A stretch of DNA of 62,912 nt from Thiorhodococcus minor (GCF_010820565.1 NZ_JAAIJQ010000034.1:1-62912); one strand, 5' to 3'; positions 54,498 to 62,912 are shown, numbered from the stretch's first letter. Numbers and translations: made by a program. The notes: generated from the letters alone by a model not told the origin.

Positions 54498-55933
54498 GCC
54501 TCACGCCCGCCAGCTATCGGCATCGGCTCCCTTTGAGCCTGAGCGTGGCGGCGGTGGTCACGGCGGTCTCCATGGCCTTGGCGCTGGGTCTGCAAACGCT
54601 CGACAACCTCCGCGAGGATCAGGGACGCAACGCCCTGCGGCTTGGGCATGCCATGTCCGAGATCCTGGTCCAGGCGCTGCTGCATGATGACGTCTGGCTC
54701 GCCTATTCACTGTTACGGGGGCCGGAGAAGGACGCCGCCGATGCGACCTGGATCCTGATCGACGCGGGTCAGCGGATCTTCGCGAGCAATCGCCCCGAGC
54801 GTTTTCGCCTCGATCAGTCGCTGGAGGCGGCGCTCCCCTGGCTGCCGGTGGCCGCGTTCAGTCCGGATGCGCCCGCGCCCGCCTTGGTGCGGTCCATTGA
54901 GCCCCAAGACGATGGCACGCGCCGGGTCCTGCGGCTCACCCTAGCCAGCGAGGGCGGCCCGGTCGGCGAGCTGATCGCCCTGCTCTCCGATCGACCCTTC
55001 CTCGCACGTTTCCGCGAGATCCTTGTCGGCGGCGTGCTGGTGACGGCGGCGGTCCTGGCGGTGCTGCTCCCGGCCGGCTGGCTCTGGGGACGCCGCATGG
55101 CGTCGCCGCTGATGCAGCTGGCGGCCTGCATGGCGCGGGTCGGAACCGAGGACGCTCGGCAACTGCGCTGTAAGATCCCCGAGAGCGACTCCGAGATCGG
55201 TCAACTCGGCCGTCAGTTCAGCGCCATGCTGGCCGCGCTGGCCGAAAAGGATGCGTTGGAGCAGCAGATGCTTCAGGCCGAGCGGCTCGCGGCCGTCGGG
55301 CGGGTCGCGGCGGGCGTCGCCCACGAGGTCAACAATCCGCTCGGCGGCATGCTCATGGCGATCGACACCTATCGCCAGGGGCAGGTCCTCGACGCGCGAA
55401 CCGCACGCCTGCTGGACCTGATCGATCGCGCCTTGCAGCAGATCCGCGGCAGCGTGTCGGCGCTCCTGGTCGAGGCGCGCGGCGATTCGCGAAGCCTTGC
55501 CCCGACTGATCTGGATGATGTGCGAACCCTGATCCAGCCGAAGCTTGCGCGCTCGAGCGTGAATGTGGCCTGGAGCATCGGCCTGGTGTCGGCGGTCGAT
55601 CTCCCGGCGGCTCCCGTCCGTCAGCTCTTGCTGAATCTGTTCTTGAACGCCATCGAGGCCGCAGAGCCGGGCGGCGCGGTTCGGGTCGAGGTCGGGACGG
55701 AAGGGGCGCATCTTGCGGTGCGGGTCGAGAACTCCGGGCGTCCCATCCCTGCCGAGCAGCTGGCCCATTTGTTCGAGCCCTACCCGGAGCAGCGCCCGCA
55801 TGCGCAAGGGCTCGGGCTCTGGATCTGCTACCAGATCGCCTCGCAGCTCGGCGGTCGGATTCAGGTCGCCTCGAGCGCCGAGCGCACCTGCTTCCAGGTC
55901 GCGCTGCCACTGGGGACCGAGGAGGTGTCATGA
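54494..55933 (+). CDS. aioS: Arsenite-responsive sensor histidine kinase AioS
   Basis: 479-residue inner-membrane kinase. Membrane helix 1 (about 14-34) and helix 2 (about 176-198) flank a periplasmic sensor domain. A HAMP linker (200-250) is followed by the phospho-acceptor helix with H277 in AGVAHEVNNPLGGM, and the ATPase domain has NLFLNAIEAAE and QGLGLWICYQ as N and G boxes. Its position between aioX and aioR identifies it. Start ATG 54494 overlaps the aioX stop, and its own stop overlaps aioR (ATGA). Confidence 0.92.
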   Translation: MSLTPASYRHRLPLSLSVAAVVTAVSMALALGLQTLDNLREDQGRNALRLGHAMSEILVQALLHDDVWLAYSLLRGPEKDAADATWILIDAGQRIFASNRPERFRLDQSLEAALPWLPVAAFSPDAPAPALVRSIEPQDDGTRRVLRLTLASEGGPVGELIALLSDRPFLARFREILVGGVLVTAAVLAVLLPAGWLWGRRMASPLMQLAACMARVGTEDARQLRCKIPESDSEIGQLGRQFSAMLAALAEKDALEQQMLQAERLAAVGRVAAGVAHEVNNPLGGMLMAIDTYRQGQVLDARTARLLDLIDRALQQIRGSVSALLVEARGDSRSLAPTDLDDVRTLIQPKLARSSVNVAWSIGLVSAVDLPAAPVRQLLLNLFLNAIEAAEPGGAVRVEVGTEGAHLAVRVENSGRPIPAEQLAHLFEPYPEQRPHAQGLGLWICYQIASQLGGRIQVASSAERTCFQVALPLGTEEVS

Positions 55934-57228
55934 CACGGATCTGCCTCATCGAAGATGACGCCATCATGGGTGAGGCGCTCCTCGAGCGGTTGATCCTCGA
56001 GGGATTCGATGTCGAGTGGCAGCGCACGGGGCGCGGCGGTCTCGAGATGCTGCTCGCGCAGCGCTTCGATCTGGTCCTCCTCGATGTCAGCCTTCCCGAT
56101 CTCTCGGGCATCGACCTCTTCGAGCATCTGCGGCGCTCCCGGACTGCGGTCCCACCAACCCTCTTCATCACCGGCTACGGAAGCATCGAAGACGCGGTCA
56201 AGCTGCTTAAGCTGGGCGCCGTCGACTATCTGACCAAGCCGCTCGACCCTGGCGAGCTGATCGGCAAGCTGCGTGCGCTGAGCCAGTCGCCCGTCGCGCC
56301 CGATCCCTCACGCGAGCCCGAAGACCGGCTGGGCATCTCCCCGGCGATGAGCCAGATCGAGGCCGAGCTCGCGCGGCTGGCACGCCATCCCCACACGCCC
56401 GTGCTCATCTGCGGCGAATCCGGCGTCGGCAAGGAAGTGGTTGCGCGTCGGCTGCACCGGCTGCAGTGTCCCCAGGCGCCCTTCGTGGCGGTCAACTGCG
56501 CGGCGCTGCCGGAGGGGCTGATCGAGGCCGAGCTGTTCGGCCATGAGCGCGGTGCCTACACGGGCGCCGAGCGCCGCCGCGCGGGCGTCTTCGAGCAGGC
56601 CGGCGACGGCGTCCTGTTTCTCGACGAGATCGGCGACATGCCCTTGGCGCTGCAATCGCGGCTGCTGCGGGTCGTGCAATCGCGTCAATTGACACGCATC
56701 GGCGGGAGCGGAGCGCTGGAGGTGCCGGCGCGACTGGTGTGCGCGACGCACCGCGATCTCGCGGCCCTGGTTCGGGCCGGTGCCTTCCGGGAAGACCTCT
56801 ATTATCGGGTGCGGGTCCTCGAGATCCGCATCCCACCCTTGCGCGAGCGCCCGGAGGACGTTTTCTGGCTGGCCGAGCGCTATGTCGCCGAGCACGTCAG
56901 ACGCTTCCCGGACGAGTGCCGCGTGCTTGGTGCCAACGATCGCGAGCGACTCCTGAAGCACCACTGGCCGGGCAATGTGCGAGAGCTCCAGCACGCGCTC
57001 GAGCGCGCCTGCATCCTGGGTCGGGGACCTTCCCTGGCGCTGGATCTGCCGGACGCGTCGGCGGCCGAGCAGGGCTTGAAGGCCCACGCCCAGGCGGGCG
57101 AGCGTGCCGCGATTCTGGCGGGCCTGACCGACACGGGCTTCAACATGACGCTGACCGCCGAGCGACTCGGCATCAGTCGTAAGACGCTGTGGCAGAAGAT
57201 GAAGCGCTATGGGCTTGAGCGCCGCTAG
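55930..57228 (+). CDS. aioR: Sigma-54-dependent response regulator AioR
   Basis: 432-residue NtrC-type activator. The receiver domain has D52 in LVLLDVSLPD and K103 in DYLTKPLD. The AAA+ domain has Walker A GESGVGKE (162-169), a GAYTGA loop (208-213; Phe of the usual GAFTGA replaced by Tyr) for sigma-54 contact, and Walker B GDGVLFLDEIGDM. The C-terminal Fis-like HTH is MTLTAERLGISRKTLWQKMK. It should activate the aioBA promoter at 53493-53508. Last gene of aioXSR. Confidence 0.94.
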   Translation: MTRICLIEDDAIMGEALLERLILEGFDVEWQRTGRGGLEMLLAQRFDLVLLDVSLPDLSGIDLFEHLRRSRTAVPPTLFITGYGSIEDAVKLLKLGAVDYLTKPLDPGELIGKLRALSQSPVAPDPSREPEDRLGISPAMSQIEAELARLARHPHTPVLICGESGVGKEVVARRLHRLQCPQAPFVAVNCAALPEGLIEAELFGHERGAYTGAERRRAGVFEQAGDGVLFLDEIGDMPLALQSRLLRVVQSRQLTRIGGSGALEVPARLVCATHRDLAALVRAGAFREDLYYRVRVLEIRIPPLRERPEDVFWLAERYVAEHVRRFPDECRVLGANDRERLLKHHWPGNVRELQHALERACILGRGPSLALDLPDASAAEQGLKAHAQAGERAAILAGLTDTGFNMTLTAERLGISRKTLWQKMKRYGLERR

Positions 57229-57265
57229 AGGCCCGCGGAGCGCCCTGGTCAGCCGCGCATGCCAC

Positions 57266-57575
57266 CGGCTTGACCGCTTCGATGGTCGCGGAGACCGCGA
57301 AATCCTCGATCGCCGTCCCCGGCGCCCCGTCGCGGATCGAGGAGGACGGACCGGCGCGCGTCCCTGGGGCCCGTCCGGAGGTCGATGAGACCGCTCGCCT
57401 CCGGCATCGCCGTCAGCCCAGGAATCGACGCCGCCCATACGGACGGCGCAGAGCGCCAGGTCCTGGCGGAGGTGATCCGGCAGCTCGCCCATCGCCACCA
57501 GGCCCGAAACGGCCAGCCGCCCGCCGGGCTCGAGGACGCGACAGGTCTCGGCAAAGGCGCGCGGGGACGTCCGAA
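57266..57575 (-). pseudogene. arsM (arsenite methyltransferase) 3' remnant, multiply frameshifted
   Basis: Three reading frames on the minus strand together give the C-terminal third of ArsM: RTSPRAFAETCRVLEPGGRL and then AVSGLVAMGELPDHLRQDLA in one, SIPGLTAMPEASGLIDLR in a second, and SIRDGAPGTAIEDFAVSATI followed by EAVKP in a third. Two frameshifts are needed. The N-terminal part with the arsenic-binding cysteines is gone. It lies tail-to-tail with aioR and is evidence that methylation was once coded beside oxidation. Confidence 0.7.
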
Positions 57576-58089
57576 GAAGAGCCCGAGCAGAAAGGCCCCG
57601 ATCAGGCCGCCTGGCGGCGGCTGGTCACGGGGTGCGGTCGGCCGGGGAACGGCATAGATCCCCGTCACGGCCACAGCGTCGTCGAAGTCCGGTTTGGACG
57701 CTGGGCCAACGATGTGTCCAGCTGTTGTCGAGGCTTGTGAGCCACGACGATGACCGGCTTGGGTATTCATTGTGGCAGTAGCCGGGCAGAACCGGTCGCC
57801 CGACCTTGGAATCTCTGCGACGGCATCACGCGGATACCTGTCGCTCGGCTTGTTTCGGCCGGTGACGCAAACGCCCCAGGAACGGTCACTCAGTGCAGTC
57901 ACATCTGCGTCCCCTTTGAGCCGCATTGTGGTCACCAAAACCCTCGGGAGTCCACAGAATGTGCGGCATGAGGAGATAAAACCTGGGCTGCGCGCCGCTG
58001 GGCAAATTCCGGCGCATTTCGAATATTTCGATTATATGCCCTGCTGCACTATACTTCGCCACAAGTGATCGAAACAGAGGATCCGAGCA
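57576..58089. other. Gap between the arsM remnant and the HTH/PIN pair
   Basis: About 500 bases, no recognisable gene. The right end is AT-rich and contains two ATTTCGA direct repeats (58016-58031 region) and a TATACT -10-like box at 58050-58055; a weak -35 (TTCGAT) lies 17 bases upstream. These likely drive the toxin-antitoxin pair. Confidence 0.45.
58027..58055 (+). promoter_or_regulatory. Probable promoter of the HTH/PIN operon
   Basis: TATACT at 58050-58055 with TTCGAT 17 bases upstream, 34 bases before the start codon. The -35 match is poor. Overlapping ATTTCGA repeats could be the autoregulator's operator. Confidence 0.35.
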
Positions 58090-58548
58090 ATGAGTCATGC
58101 GGCACCGGTCTATCCTGGGGTGCGGATGCCAACGGAGGAAGAGGCTTCGTTGGCGCTGGAGAGCAGCCGTCTGCTAGCCGCTTGCATTGGGCAAGGCGAC
58201 TCAGCGCGGTTGCGCCTGATCGACGGCGAGACCGATGTGACGGTTCCTGTTTCGGCGATTCACATGTTGGTCGACATCCTGAATCAGATGGCGCAGGGGA
58301 ACGCGGTGTCACTGGTTCCGATTCACGCGGAGCTGACGACGCAGCAGGCCGCCGATCTGCTCAATGTCTCACGCCCCTTCCTGGTCAAGCAGTTGGAGGC
58401 AGGTGCCATTCCCTTCTACAAGGTTGGCCGGCACCGTCGCGTCCGCTTCTCCGATCTGATGGCCTATCGGGAGCAGCTCGACCAACAGAGCACCGAAGCT
58501 GCCGATGCGCTTGCGGCTCAGGCGCAGGATATGGGCTTGGGGTATTAG
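58090..58548 (+). CDS. HTH (excisionase-type) antitoxin of a PIN-domain pair
   Basis: 152-residue protein. The N-terminal half (about 1-75) is unknown; the C-terminal half is a MerR-like excisionase HTH: LTTQQAADLLNVSRPFLVKQ, then LEAGAIPFYKVGRHRRVRFS, the pattern of many DNA-binding antitoxins paired with PIN toxins. It should neutralise the toxin and repress its own promoter. ATG 58090. Its TAG is directly followed by the GTG of the toxin gene. Confidence 0.85.
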   Translation: MSHAAPVYPGVRMPTEEEASLALESSRLLAACIGQGDSARLRLIDGETDVTVPVSAIHMLVDILNQMAQGNAVSLVPIHAELTTQQAADLLNVSRPFLVKQLEAGAIPFYKVGRHRRVRFSDLMAYREQLDQQSTEAADALAAQAQDMGLGY

Positions 58549-59118
58549 GTGGCGAGCTTCACGGTCATCTACGACGCGTGCCTTTTCTACCCGGCGCCAC
58601 TGCGGGATTTGATGATCCGCCTGGCCCAGACGCGGCGTTTTCACGCCCGCTGGACGGAGGAGATCCAGCGCGAATGGCTGGCGGCGTTGCTGCGCAACAG
58701 GCCTGAGCTCGACGAGGCCAAGCTGCAGCGCACGACGACGCTGATCAACCAGGCCGTCCCGGATTGCCTGGTCACTGGCTACGGTCACTTGATCGACCGG
58801 CTCTCCCTCCCCGATCCGAATGATCGGCATGTGCTGGCGGCCGCCATTCGGTCTGGCGCTCAGGTCATCGTGACCACGAACCTCAAGGATTTTCCACAGG
58901 TGGCGCTCGCCGATTTTGACATCGATGCGCGCCATCCCGACGACTTCATCCTCGATCTAGCCGATCTCGATCCAGCGATCGTGACGACGTCGGCAAAGCT
59001 CCAGCGCGCGGCGCTGAAGCATCCACCGCTGTTGGCGGAGACCTTCATCGACACGCTGCGACGCCAGGGTCTACCCGGTGTCGCTGGGTTTCTGCAGGGG
59101 CAGATCGCCCTGATCTGA
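58549..59118 (+). CDS. PIN-domain ribonuclease toxin
   Basis: 189-residue PIN nuclease. Acidic active-site positions are D in VIYDACLFYP, E in WTEEIQREWL, D in LPDPNDRHVLAAAI and D in TTNLKDFP, the normal PIN order. A C-terminal 60-residue extension follows. It would cleave RNA when free of the antitoxin. GTG start at 58549, immediately after the antitoxin stop, so translation is coupled. It precedes the primase-helicase by 276 bases. Confidence 0.86.
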   Translation: MASFTVIYDACLFYPAPLRDLMIRLAQTRRFHARWTEEIQREWLAALLRNRPELDEAKLQRTTTLINQAVPDCLVTGYGHLIDRLSLPDPNDRHVLAAAIRSGAQVIVTTNLKDFPQVALADFDIDARHPDDFILDLADLDPAIVTTSAKLQRAALKHPPLLAETFIDTLRRQGLPGVAGFLQGQIALI

Positions 59119-59273
59119 GGATCGCTTCGTCCACCCAACTGGATCCAATCGAACCCGCTCGGACCAGTCATGATCGACATCCACGGCAGCGGTTCTCATG
59201 CTCGGAAAGCCAGTGAGCTGATGAGGTTTACCGCCGGAGGCTTACCGTGGAACAGCACAGTACCTGTTCGATT

Positions 59274-59299
59274 GTGGGAGCGGCGCCCCGCCGCGACGA
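59274..59299. repeat. REP-like palindromic element (second copy)
   Basis: 26-base element beginning GTGGGAGC with a GCGGCG/CGCCGC stem around CCC. Compared with the copy at 17798-17823, changes in the stem occur in pairs so that pairing is retained. Located in the gap before the primase-helicase gene. Confidence 0.6.
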
Positions 59300-59394
59300 G
59301 CTCGCAGGCCGCTGGAATGCCTGTTCCATACTCCGGGGTGCCGGAATCACGGCATGGTCGTTAGGAGCTTACCTGGGCTCGGAGTCTCGCTCTC

Positions 59395-61758
59395 ATGCAT
59401 GACTTGGCCGAAATCGCCGCGCTTCGAGCCGAGAACGCGCGCCTGATCGCGCTTCTCGAAGCCCACGGCATCGAGTGGCGTCAACCGTCCGAGCCCCAGC
59501 GGACAGCGCGTGAGCAGGAGACATCATCGCTCTCGACCGCCGAAAAGGTCGCCCTGTTTCGACGTCTCTTCCGCGGTCGTGACGACGTCTATCCGGTCCG
59601 CTGGGAGAGTACGAAAGGTCACTCTGGCTACGCGCCCGCCTGCGCGAATGAGTGGCGCGAAGGCCTCTGCGACAAGCGCGCCGTCAAGTGCTCCGATTGC
59701 AGCCATCGCCAGCTCCTCCCTCTGACCGACTCTGTCATCTACGGCCATCTGGCGGGCAAGCAAACGATCGGCGTCTACCCGCTGCTCGAGGATGAGCGCT
59801 GTCATTTCCTCGCGGTCGATTTCGACGAGGCCGAATGGCGACAGGACGCCCGGGCCTTTGCGCAGTCGTGCGATGTGCTCGACGTTCCCGTCGCGCTGGA
59901 GATTTCTCGATCGGGCGAGGGCGCGCACGCCTGGGTCTTCTTCACCGAAAGCGTCCTGGCCAGCGATGCCCGACGGCTCGGCGCGGCCCTCATCAGCCAT
60001 ACCTGCGCGAGGACTCGACAGCTCAGGCTGAGCTCCTACGACCGGCTCTTTCCCAATCAGGACCGCATGCCCAAGGGAGGCTTCGGCAACTTGATCGCCC
60101 TACCCTTGCAGAAGACGCCGCGTGCGCAAGGGCGAAGTCTGTTCGTCGATCGCGACTGGCAGGCCTATCCAGACCAGTGGACCTTCCTCACCTCCGTGCG
60201 GCGCATGGATCCGCGGGACATCGAGCCGGCGATTCTCAAGGCCGTCGGCGGTGCTCAGCCACTGGATGTGAGCTTCATCGACGAGGAGGATCGGGCGCAG
60301 CCTTGGAAACCACCAAAGTGCCCCAGCAAGCGGCTCCCTGGTCCCTTGCCGACGCAGATCGGGATCACGCTCGCCAACGGCGTCTACCTCGAGAAGGCGC
60401 AGCTGCCCCAGCCCCTCGCGGATCGCCTCATCCGGCTCGCGGCCTTTCAGAATCCGGCTTTCTATCGAGCGCAGGCGCTGCGCCTATCGGTTTGGGACAA
60501 GCCACGGGTGATCGGCTGCGCCGAGAGCTATCCGCGGCACCTCGCGCTGCCGCGCGGCTGCTTAGATGCCGCGCTTGAGCTCCTGAGTGAAAACGGGATC
60601 GAGACGGACCTCCATGACGAGCGGTTCGCCGGCCATCCGATCGCGGTCGATTTCCTGGGCCAGCTACGCCCCGATCAGCAAGCCGCCGTCACGGCCATGT
60701 TGAATCATGAGACGGGTGTGCTCAGCGCCCCGACTGCCTTCGGCAAGACTGTCGTCGCAGCGGCAATGATCGCCCGTCGCGACGTCAACACGCTGATTCT
60801 GGTGAACCGCACCGACCTGCTCGAGCAATGGCAGGAGCGTCTGCTGGCGTTCCTGGGCGTCGGACGCGACCGAGTTGGCACCATCGGTGGCGGCAAGACC
60901 AAGCCCAGCGGCCAGATCGACATCGCGGTGATGCAGTCCCTGTCGCACAAGGGCGAGGTCAAGCCGCTCGTCGAGGACTATGGCCAGGTGATCGTCGATG
61001 AATGCCACCACATCAGCGCACGGTCCTTCGAGGCGATCATGAAGCGCGTCGGAGCCCGCTATGTCCTGGGACTGAGCGCAACCCCGACACGCCGCGACGG
61101 GCAGGATCCCATCATCTTCATGCAATGCGGTCCGCTGCGACACAGGGCGACCAATCCGCCCAAAAGGCCGCAGGACCTCGCGGTCATCCCCCACGAGCTG
61201 CAGGCACCGATCGACCTGCCGGCAGACGCCGCCTTTCACAGGATCTGCCGCCACCTGGCGCTGGACGAGACGCGCACCCAAGCCATCGCGGCCGCCGTTC
61301 TCGAGCGCTTCGAGCAGGGACGTAAGATCCTGGTGCTGACCGAGCGAGCCGACCATTTGTCGGCCCTGCGCATGGCGTTGGACGGCATGACTCCAGCGCC
61401 TTTCGTCCTGCATGGCCGAATGTCGCGTCTGCGTCGATCCGAGACGATTGCGGAGCTCAACGCACTCCCGCCAGAGGCCCCAAGGGTCGTGCTGGCCATC
61501 GGCAAATTGGTCGGCGAGGGATTCGATCACCCGCCGCTCGACACCTTGGTCCTGGCCATGCCGATCTCCTGGAAGGGAAGCTTGCAGCAATACGCCGGTC
61601 GGCTGCATCGAGAGCACGCCGCGAAGACCAACGTCCGCATCATCGATTTCGTCGACACTGGCCACCCCACCTTGCTGCGCATGTGGGCGCGACGGCAACA
61701 GGGCTATCGGGCCATCGGCTATCGCATCGCGCTGCAACCCGAGCTGGATGGCTGGTGA
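59395..61758 (+). CDS. Fused archaeo-eukaryotic primase and SF2 helicase (conflict-system type)
   Basis: 787-residue fusion. After a short coiled coil (1-25) comes a cysteine cluster (C83, C92, C99, C102) and an AEP primase-like domain: metal-binding D142-F-D144 in CHFLAVDFDEAEW, SGEGAHAW (173-180) and FPNQDRMPKGGFGNLIALPL. These are the marks of the primase group I recall from TOTE-type conflict systems. The C-terminal part is an SF2 helicase: APTAFGKT (445-452), DECHH (535-539), SATPTRRDG and a final QQYAGRLHREH motif VI. It may synthesise or unwind nucleic acid in defence. ATG start at 59395. Single gene, no other partner visible. Confidence 0.85.
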   Translation: MHDLAEIAALRAENARLIALLEAHGIEWRQPSEPQRTAREQETSSLSTAEKVALFRRLFRGRDDVYPVRWESTKGHSGYAPACANEWREGLCDKRAVKCSDCSHRQLLPLTDSVIYGHLAGKQTIGVYPLLEDERCHFLAVDFDEAEWRQDARAFAQSCDVLDVPVALEISRSGEGAHAWVFFTESVLASDARRLGAALISHTCARTRQLRLSSYDRLFPNQDRMPKGGFGNLIALPLQKTPRAQGRSLFVDRDWQAYPDQWTFLTSVRRMDPRDIEPAILKAVGGAQPLDVSFIDEEDRAQPWKPPKCPSKRLPGPLPTQIGITLANGVYLEKAQLPQPLADRLIRLAAFQNPAFYRAQALRLSVWDKPRVIGCAESYPRHLALPRGCLDAALELLSENGIETDLHDERFAGHPIAVDFLGQLRPDQQAAVTAMLNHETGVLSAPTAFGKTVVAAAMIARRDVNTLILVNRTDLLEQWQERLLAFLGVGRDRVGTIGGGKTKPSGQIDIAVMQSLSHKGEVKPLVEDYGQVIVDECHHISARSFEAIMKRVGARYVLGLSATPTRRDGQDPIIFMQCGPLRHRATNPPKRPQDLAVIPHELQAPIDLPADAAFHRICRHLALDETRTQAIAAAVLERFEQGRKILVLTERADHLSALRMALDGMTPAPFVLHGRMSRLRRSETIAELNALPPEAPRVVLAIGKLVGEGFDHPPLDTLVLAMPISWKGSLQQYAGRLHREHAAKTNVRIIDFVDTGHPTLLRMWARRQQGYRAIGYRIALQPELDGW

Positions 61759-62294
61759 CGGTTTCCCGCTATCCTCGAGTGCGCCTTTGGAGCGCTGCAT
61801 GCTTCGCCTCTGGCGCTTGCCCGTAAAAGGCCGTAGCGCTCTCGCACGATTGCTCCAAATGCCTGAGGTCGATATGGCGACAGCTCTGAGATGGAATACG
61901 GTCACTCGGATACCAGGTCGGACTTTCCGCTATCAGGATGCAGCGGACGCAGGGAGCGATGGAGCCAGTGACCGTTCCTGGGAGGTCGTGCCTGTCCGCC
62001 AGTCGGAAGTGAGCTTCCAGCCATTGATCAGGACGCGAGTTCAGATGCCGATCACGGACGACGATCCCCGCGCCACGTCGCTGCCGCCTGGAGTCTTATG
62101 CATGACGAGCGGTAATCTGGCATTTCAACAACCGACCGAGGATCGGCTGAAATCCCAAAACTCAACAAAAACAAATTTCTACAGAGGAAGGGGCGTGATC
62201 TCTCGAGTGTGGTTGCCGAGCCTCAGAACGGCTTAACCGGGTTCTTATCGGTTGGGTAAACCCCTTTTGTCTCGGGCCGGTCAGCACGACCTAG
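61759..62294. other. Unassigned region before the intron fragment
   Basis: About 535 bases without a recognisable gene on either strand. Open frames here do not match families I know. It may contain upstream parts of the decayed group II intron, but I cannot show it. Confidence 0.4.
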
Positions 62295-62462
62295 CGGGCG
62301 CTGGACCGTCACGCGCGCAAGCGGCTGCGTTGGTGGTTGTGCGGGAAGCACAAGCAGCGAGGCCGGGGGACCACATGCTTCCCGGACGCATGGCTCCATC
62401 AAGCGATGGGGCTCAAAGAGCTGTCGGTGCGCACACGTGACCTTCCGTGGGCGAAGGCATGA
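62295..62462 (+). mobile_element. Group II intron maturase/RT C-terminal remnant
   Basis: Plus-strand frame ALDRHARKRLRWWLCGKHKQ, RGRGTTCFPDAWLHQAMGLK and ELSVRTRDLPWAKA, then TGA at 62460-62462. This is the X/thumb-to-end part of group II intron-encoded proteins. A stop (TAG 62292) closes the frame upstream, so the reverse-transcriptase part has been lost or shifted. Confidence 0.8.
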
Positions 62463-62472
62463 CACCTCGTCC

Positions 62473-62510
62473 GAGCGCTGGATGCGGCAAATCCGCACGT
62501 CCAGTGCGCC
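62473..62510 (+). ncRNA. Group II intron domain V-like hairpin
   Basis: Ten bases after the maturase stop. The sequence starts GAGCGCTGGATGCGG, has loop CAAA, and returns TCCGCACGTCCAGTGCGC, giving a two-part stem with a CG bulge, the hallmark of domain V (AGC triad in GAGC). It confirms the maturase identification and orients the intron on the plus strand. Confidence 0.75.
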
Positions 62511-62836
62511 GAGCGGCGACTGGAAACGGGACTATGGCCCGGATTGGGGCACCGGCAGGGGCGAAAGCCGCCGGCAACAGCTACTCCCGGGTCCTGCGGT
62601 TACCGTGCCAGTCGTCGACTCTACCGGTTTGGGCGAAGAACCCCAGCAAGAGCGAAGCTGCTCTGGAGTGCCATTGGGGAGTCCGTGCAGGCAAGCCCAT
62701 GCCCAGCAATTCCCGCCGGAAAAATATTTGCTTTAGAAACAATGCGCTGGATTCATGTCGAAAAAAGTCTTTCGTAAACTTTTGAAGCCGAATCAGTATA
62801 CTGCCACAGACTTCTCAGGCTGCGAGGCAGGTATTG
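62511..62836. other. Gap between the intron end and the last partial gene
   Basis: About 325 bases. The first part may include domain VI and the 3' exon junction of the intron, which I could not place. The right part turns AT-rich (62720-62800), unlike the rest of the window, and may be the end of an insertion element. No gene seen. Confidence 0.4.
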
Positions 62837-62912
62837 ATGAGTGCTCCGTTCTCACGCCAATACCTCAGCATCGCGGGACTGCTGCGCGAGGTGCGGCGCG
62901 TCGCCGCGAAGA
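62837..62912 (+). CDS. Partial gene at the window edge, possible transposase start
   Basis: ATG 62837 opens MSAPFSRQYLSIAGLLREVR and RVAAK to the window end. The N-terminus is reminiscent of some transposases and follows an AT-rich flank, but 25 residues are too few to name a family. Continuation is outside the window. Confidence 0.3.
   Translation, partial: MSAPFSRQYLSIAGLLREVRRVAAK

Noticed and set aside
57249-57938. 229-codon minus-strand frame after aioR
   Set aside because: Not an intact gene; it is one of the three frames of the decayed arsM plus unrelated upstream sequence.
61412-62236. 274-codon plus-strand frame overlapping the helicase end
   Set aside because: First half is a shadow of the helicase and second half has no family; not supported.
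62437-62785. Short plus-strand frames after the intron maturase
   Set aside because: They translate intron domain V and flanks; no ribosome-binding site and no family.

Overview
The window looks like a chromosomal segment of a GC-rich gammaproteobacterium, most likely a Chromatiales/Chromatiaceae-type organism. This is inferred from the gene order maf-rng-yhdP-nit-tldD-pmbA, the aceA/aceK glyoxylate genes, twin-arginine genes, an arsenite oxidase operon and the very high third-position GC. I ran no database search; every family assignment rests on reading motifs.

Layout. 1-6.2 kb (minus strand): SOUL haem-binding protein, an RND pump with its adaptor, and tatB/tatA without tatC. 6.4-17.8 kb (plus): conserved housekeeping block rlmH, maf, rng, yhdP, a nitrilase-family amidase, tldD and pmbA. 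18-25 kb: serB, convergent nhaD, then a light-response cluster (SDR, photolyase/cryptochrome, DUF2256, and an FeS-type photolyase that is frameshifted at its start and truncated at its end). 24.8-38.2 kb: an accessory island with an XRE regulator, an orphan IS3 orfA, a serine recombinase and a type I restriction-modification operon (hsdM, DUF1016 nuclease, hsdS, toxin-antitoxin genes, hsdR, DUF45 metallopeptidase), closed by a hairpin and followed by an IS21 istB remnant. 38.3-48.6 kb: core metabolism and signalling (HD-GYP response regulator, frameshifted di-haem peroxidase, GGDEF/EAL protein, pdxH, aceA, rraA, aceK). 49-57.6 kb: a complete arsenite oxidase module (aioBA plus moaA, divergent aioXSR, a sigma-54 promoter and GTTAC palindromes) with a decayed arsM behind it. 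58-62.9 kb: a second accessory region with an HTH/PIN toxin-antitoxin pair, a fused primase-helicase of conflict-system type, and the 3' end of a group II intron.

Most interesting structures. (1) The type I R-M operon appears to have taken up cargo at two gene junctions. At each, the coupling sequence of a flanking hsd gene is present twice: the HsdM tail on both sides of the DUF1016 gene, and the HsdR N-terminus on both sides of the toxin-antitoxin block. Three junctions use an 8-nt ATGNNTGA overlap. (2) Five tandem arrays of three different heptanucleotides lie in gaps between genes. Two abut stop codons, and two of one type (ACACCTG) replace the usual ribosome-binding region directly before the starts of pmbA and aceK. 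(3) The primase-helicase next to an HTH/PIN pair is a defence candidate. (4) Several genes are visibly decaying: the FeS photolyase, cytochrome c peroxidase, arsM, parE, integrase, istB and the intron maturase.
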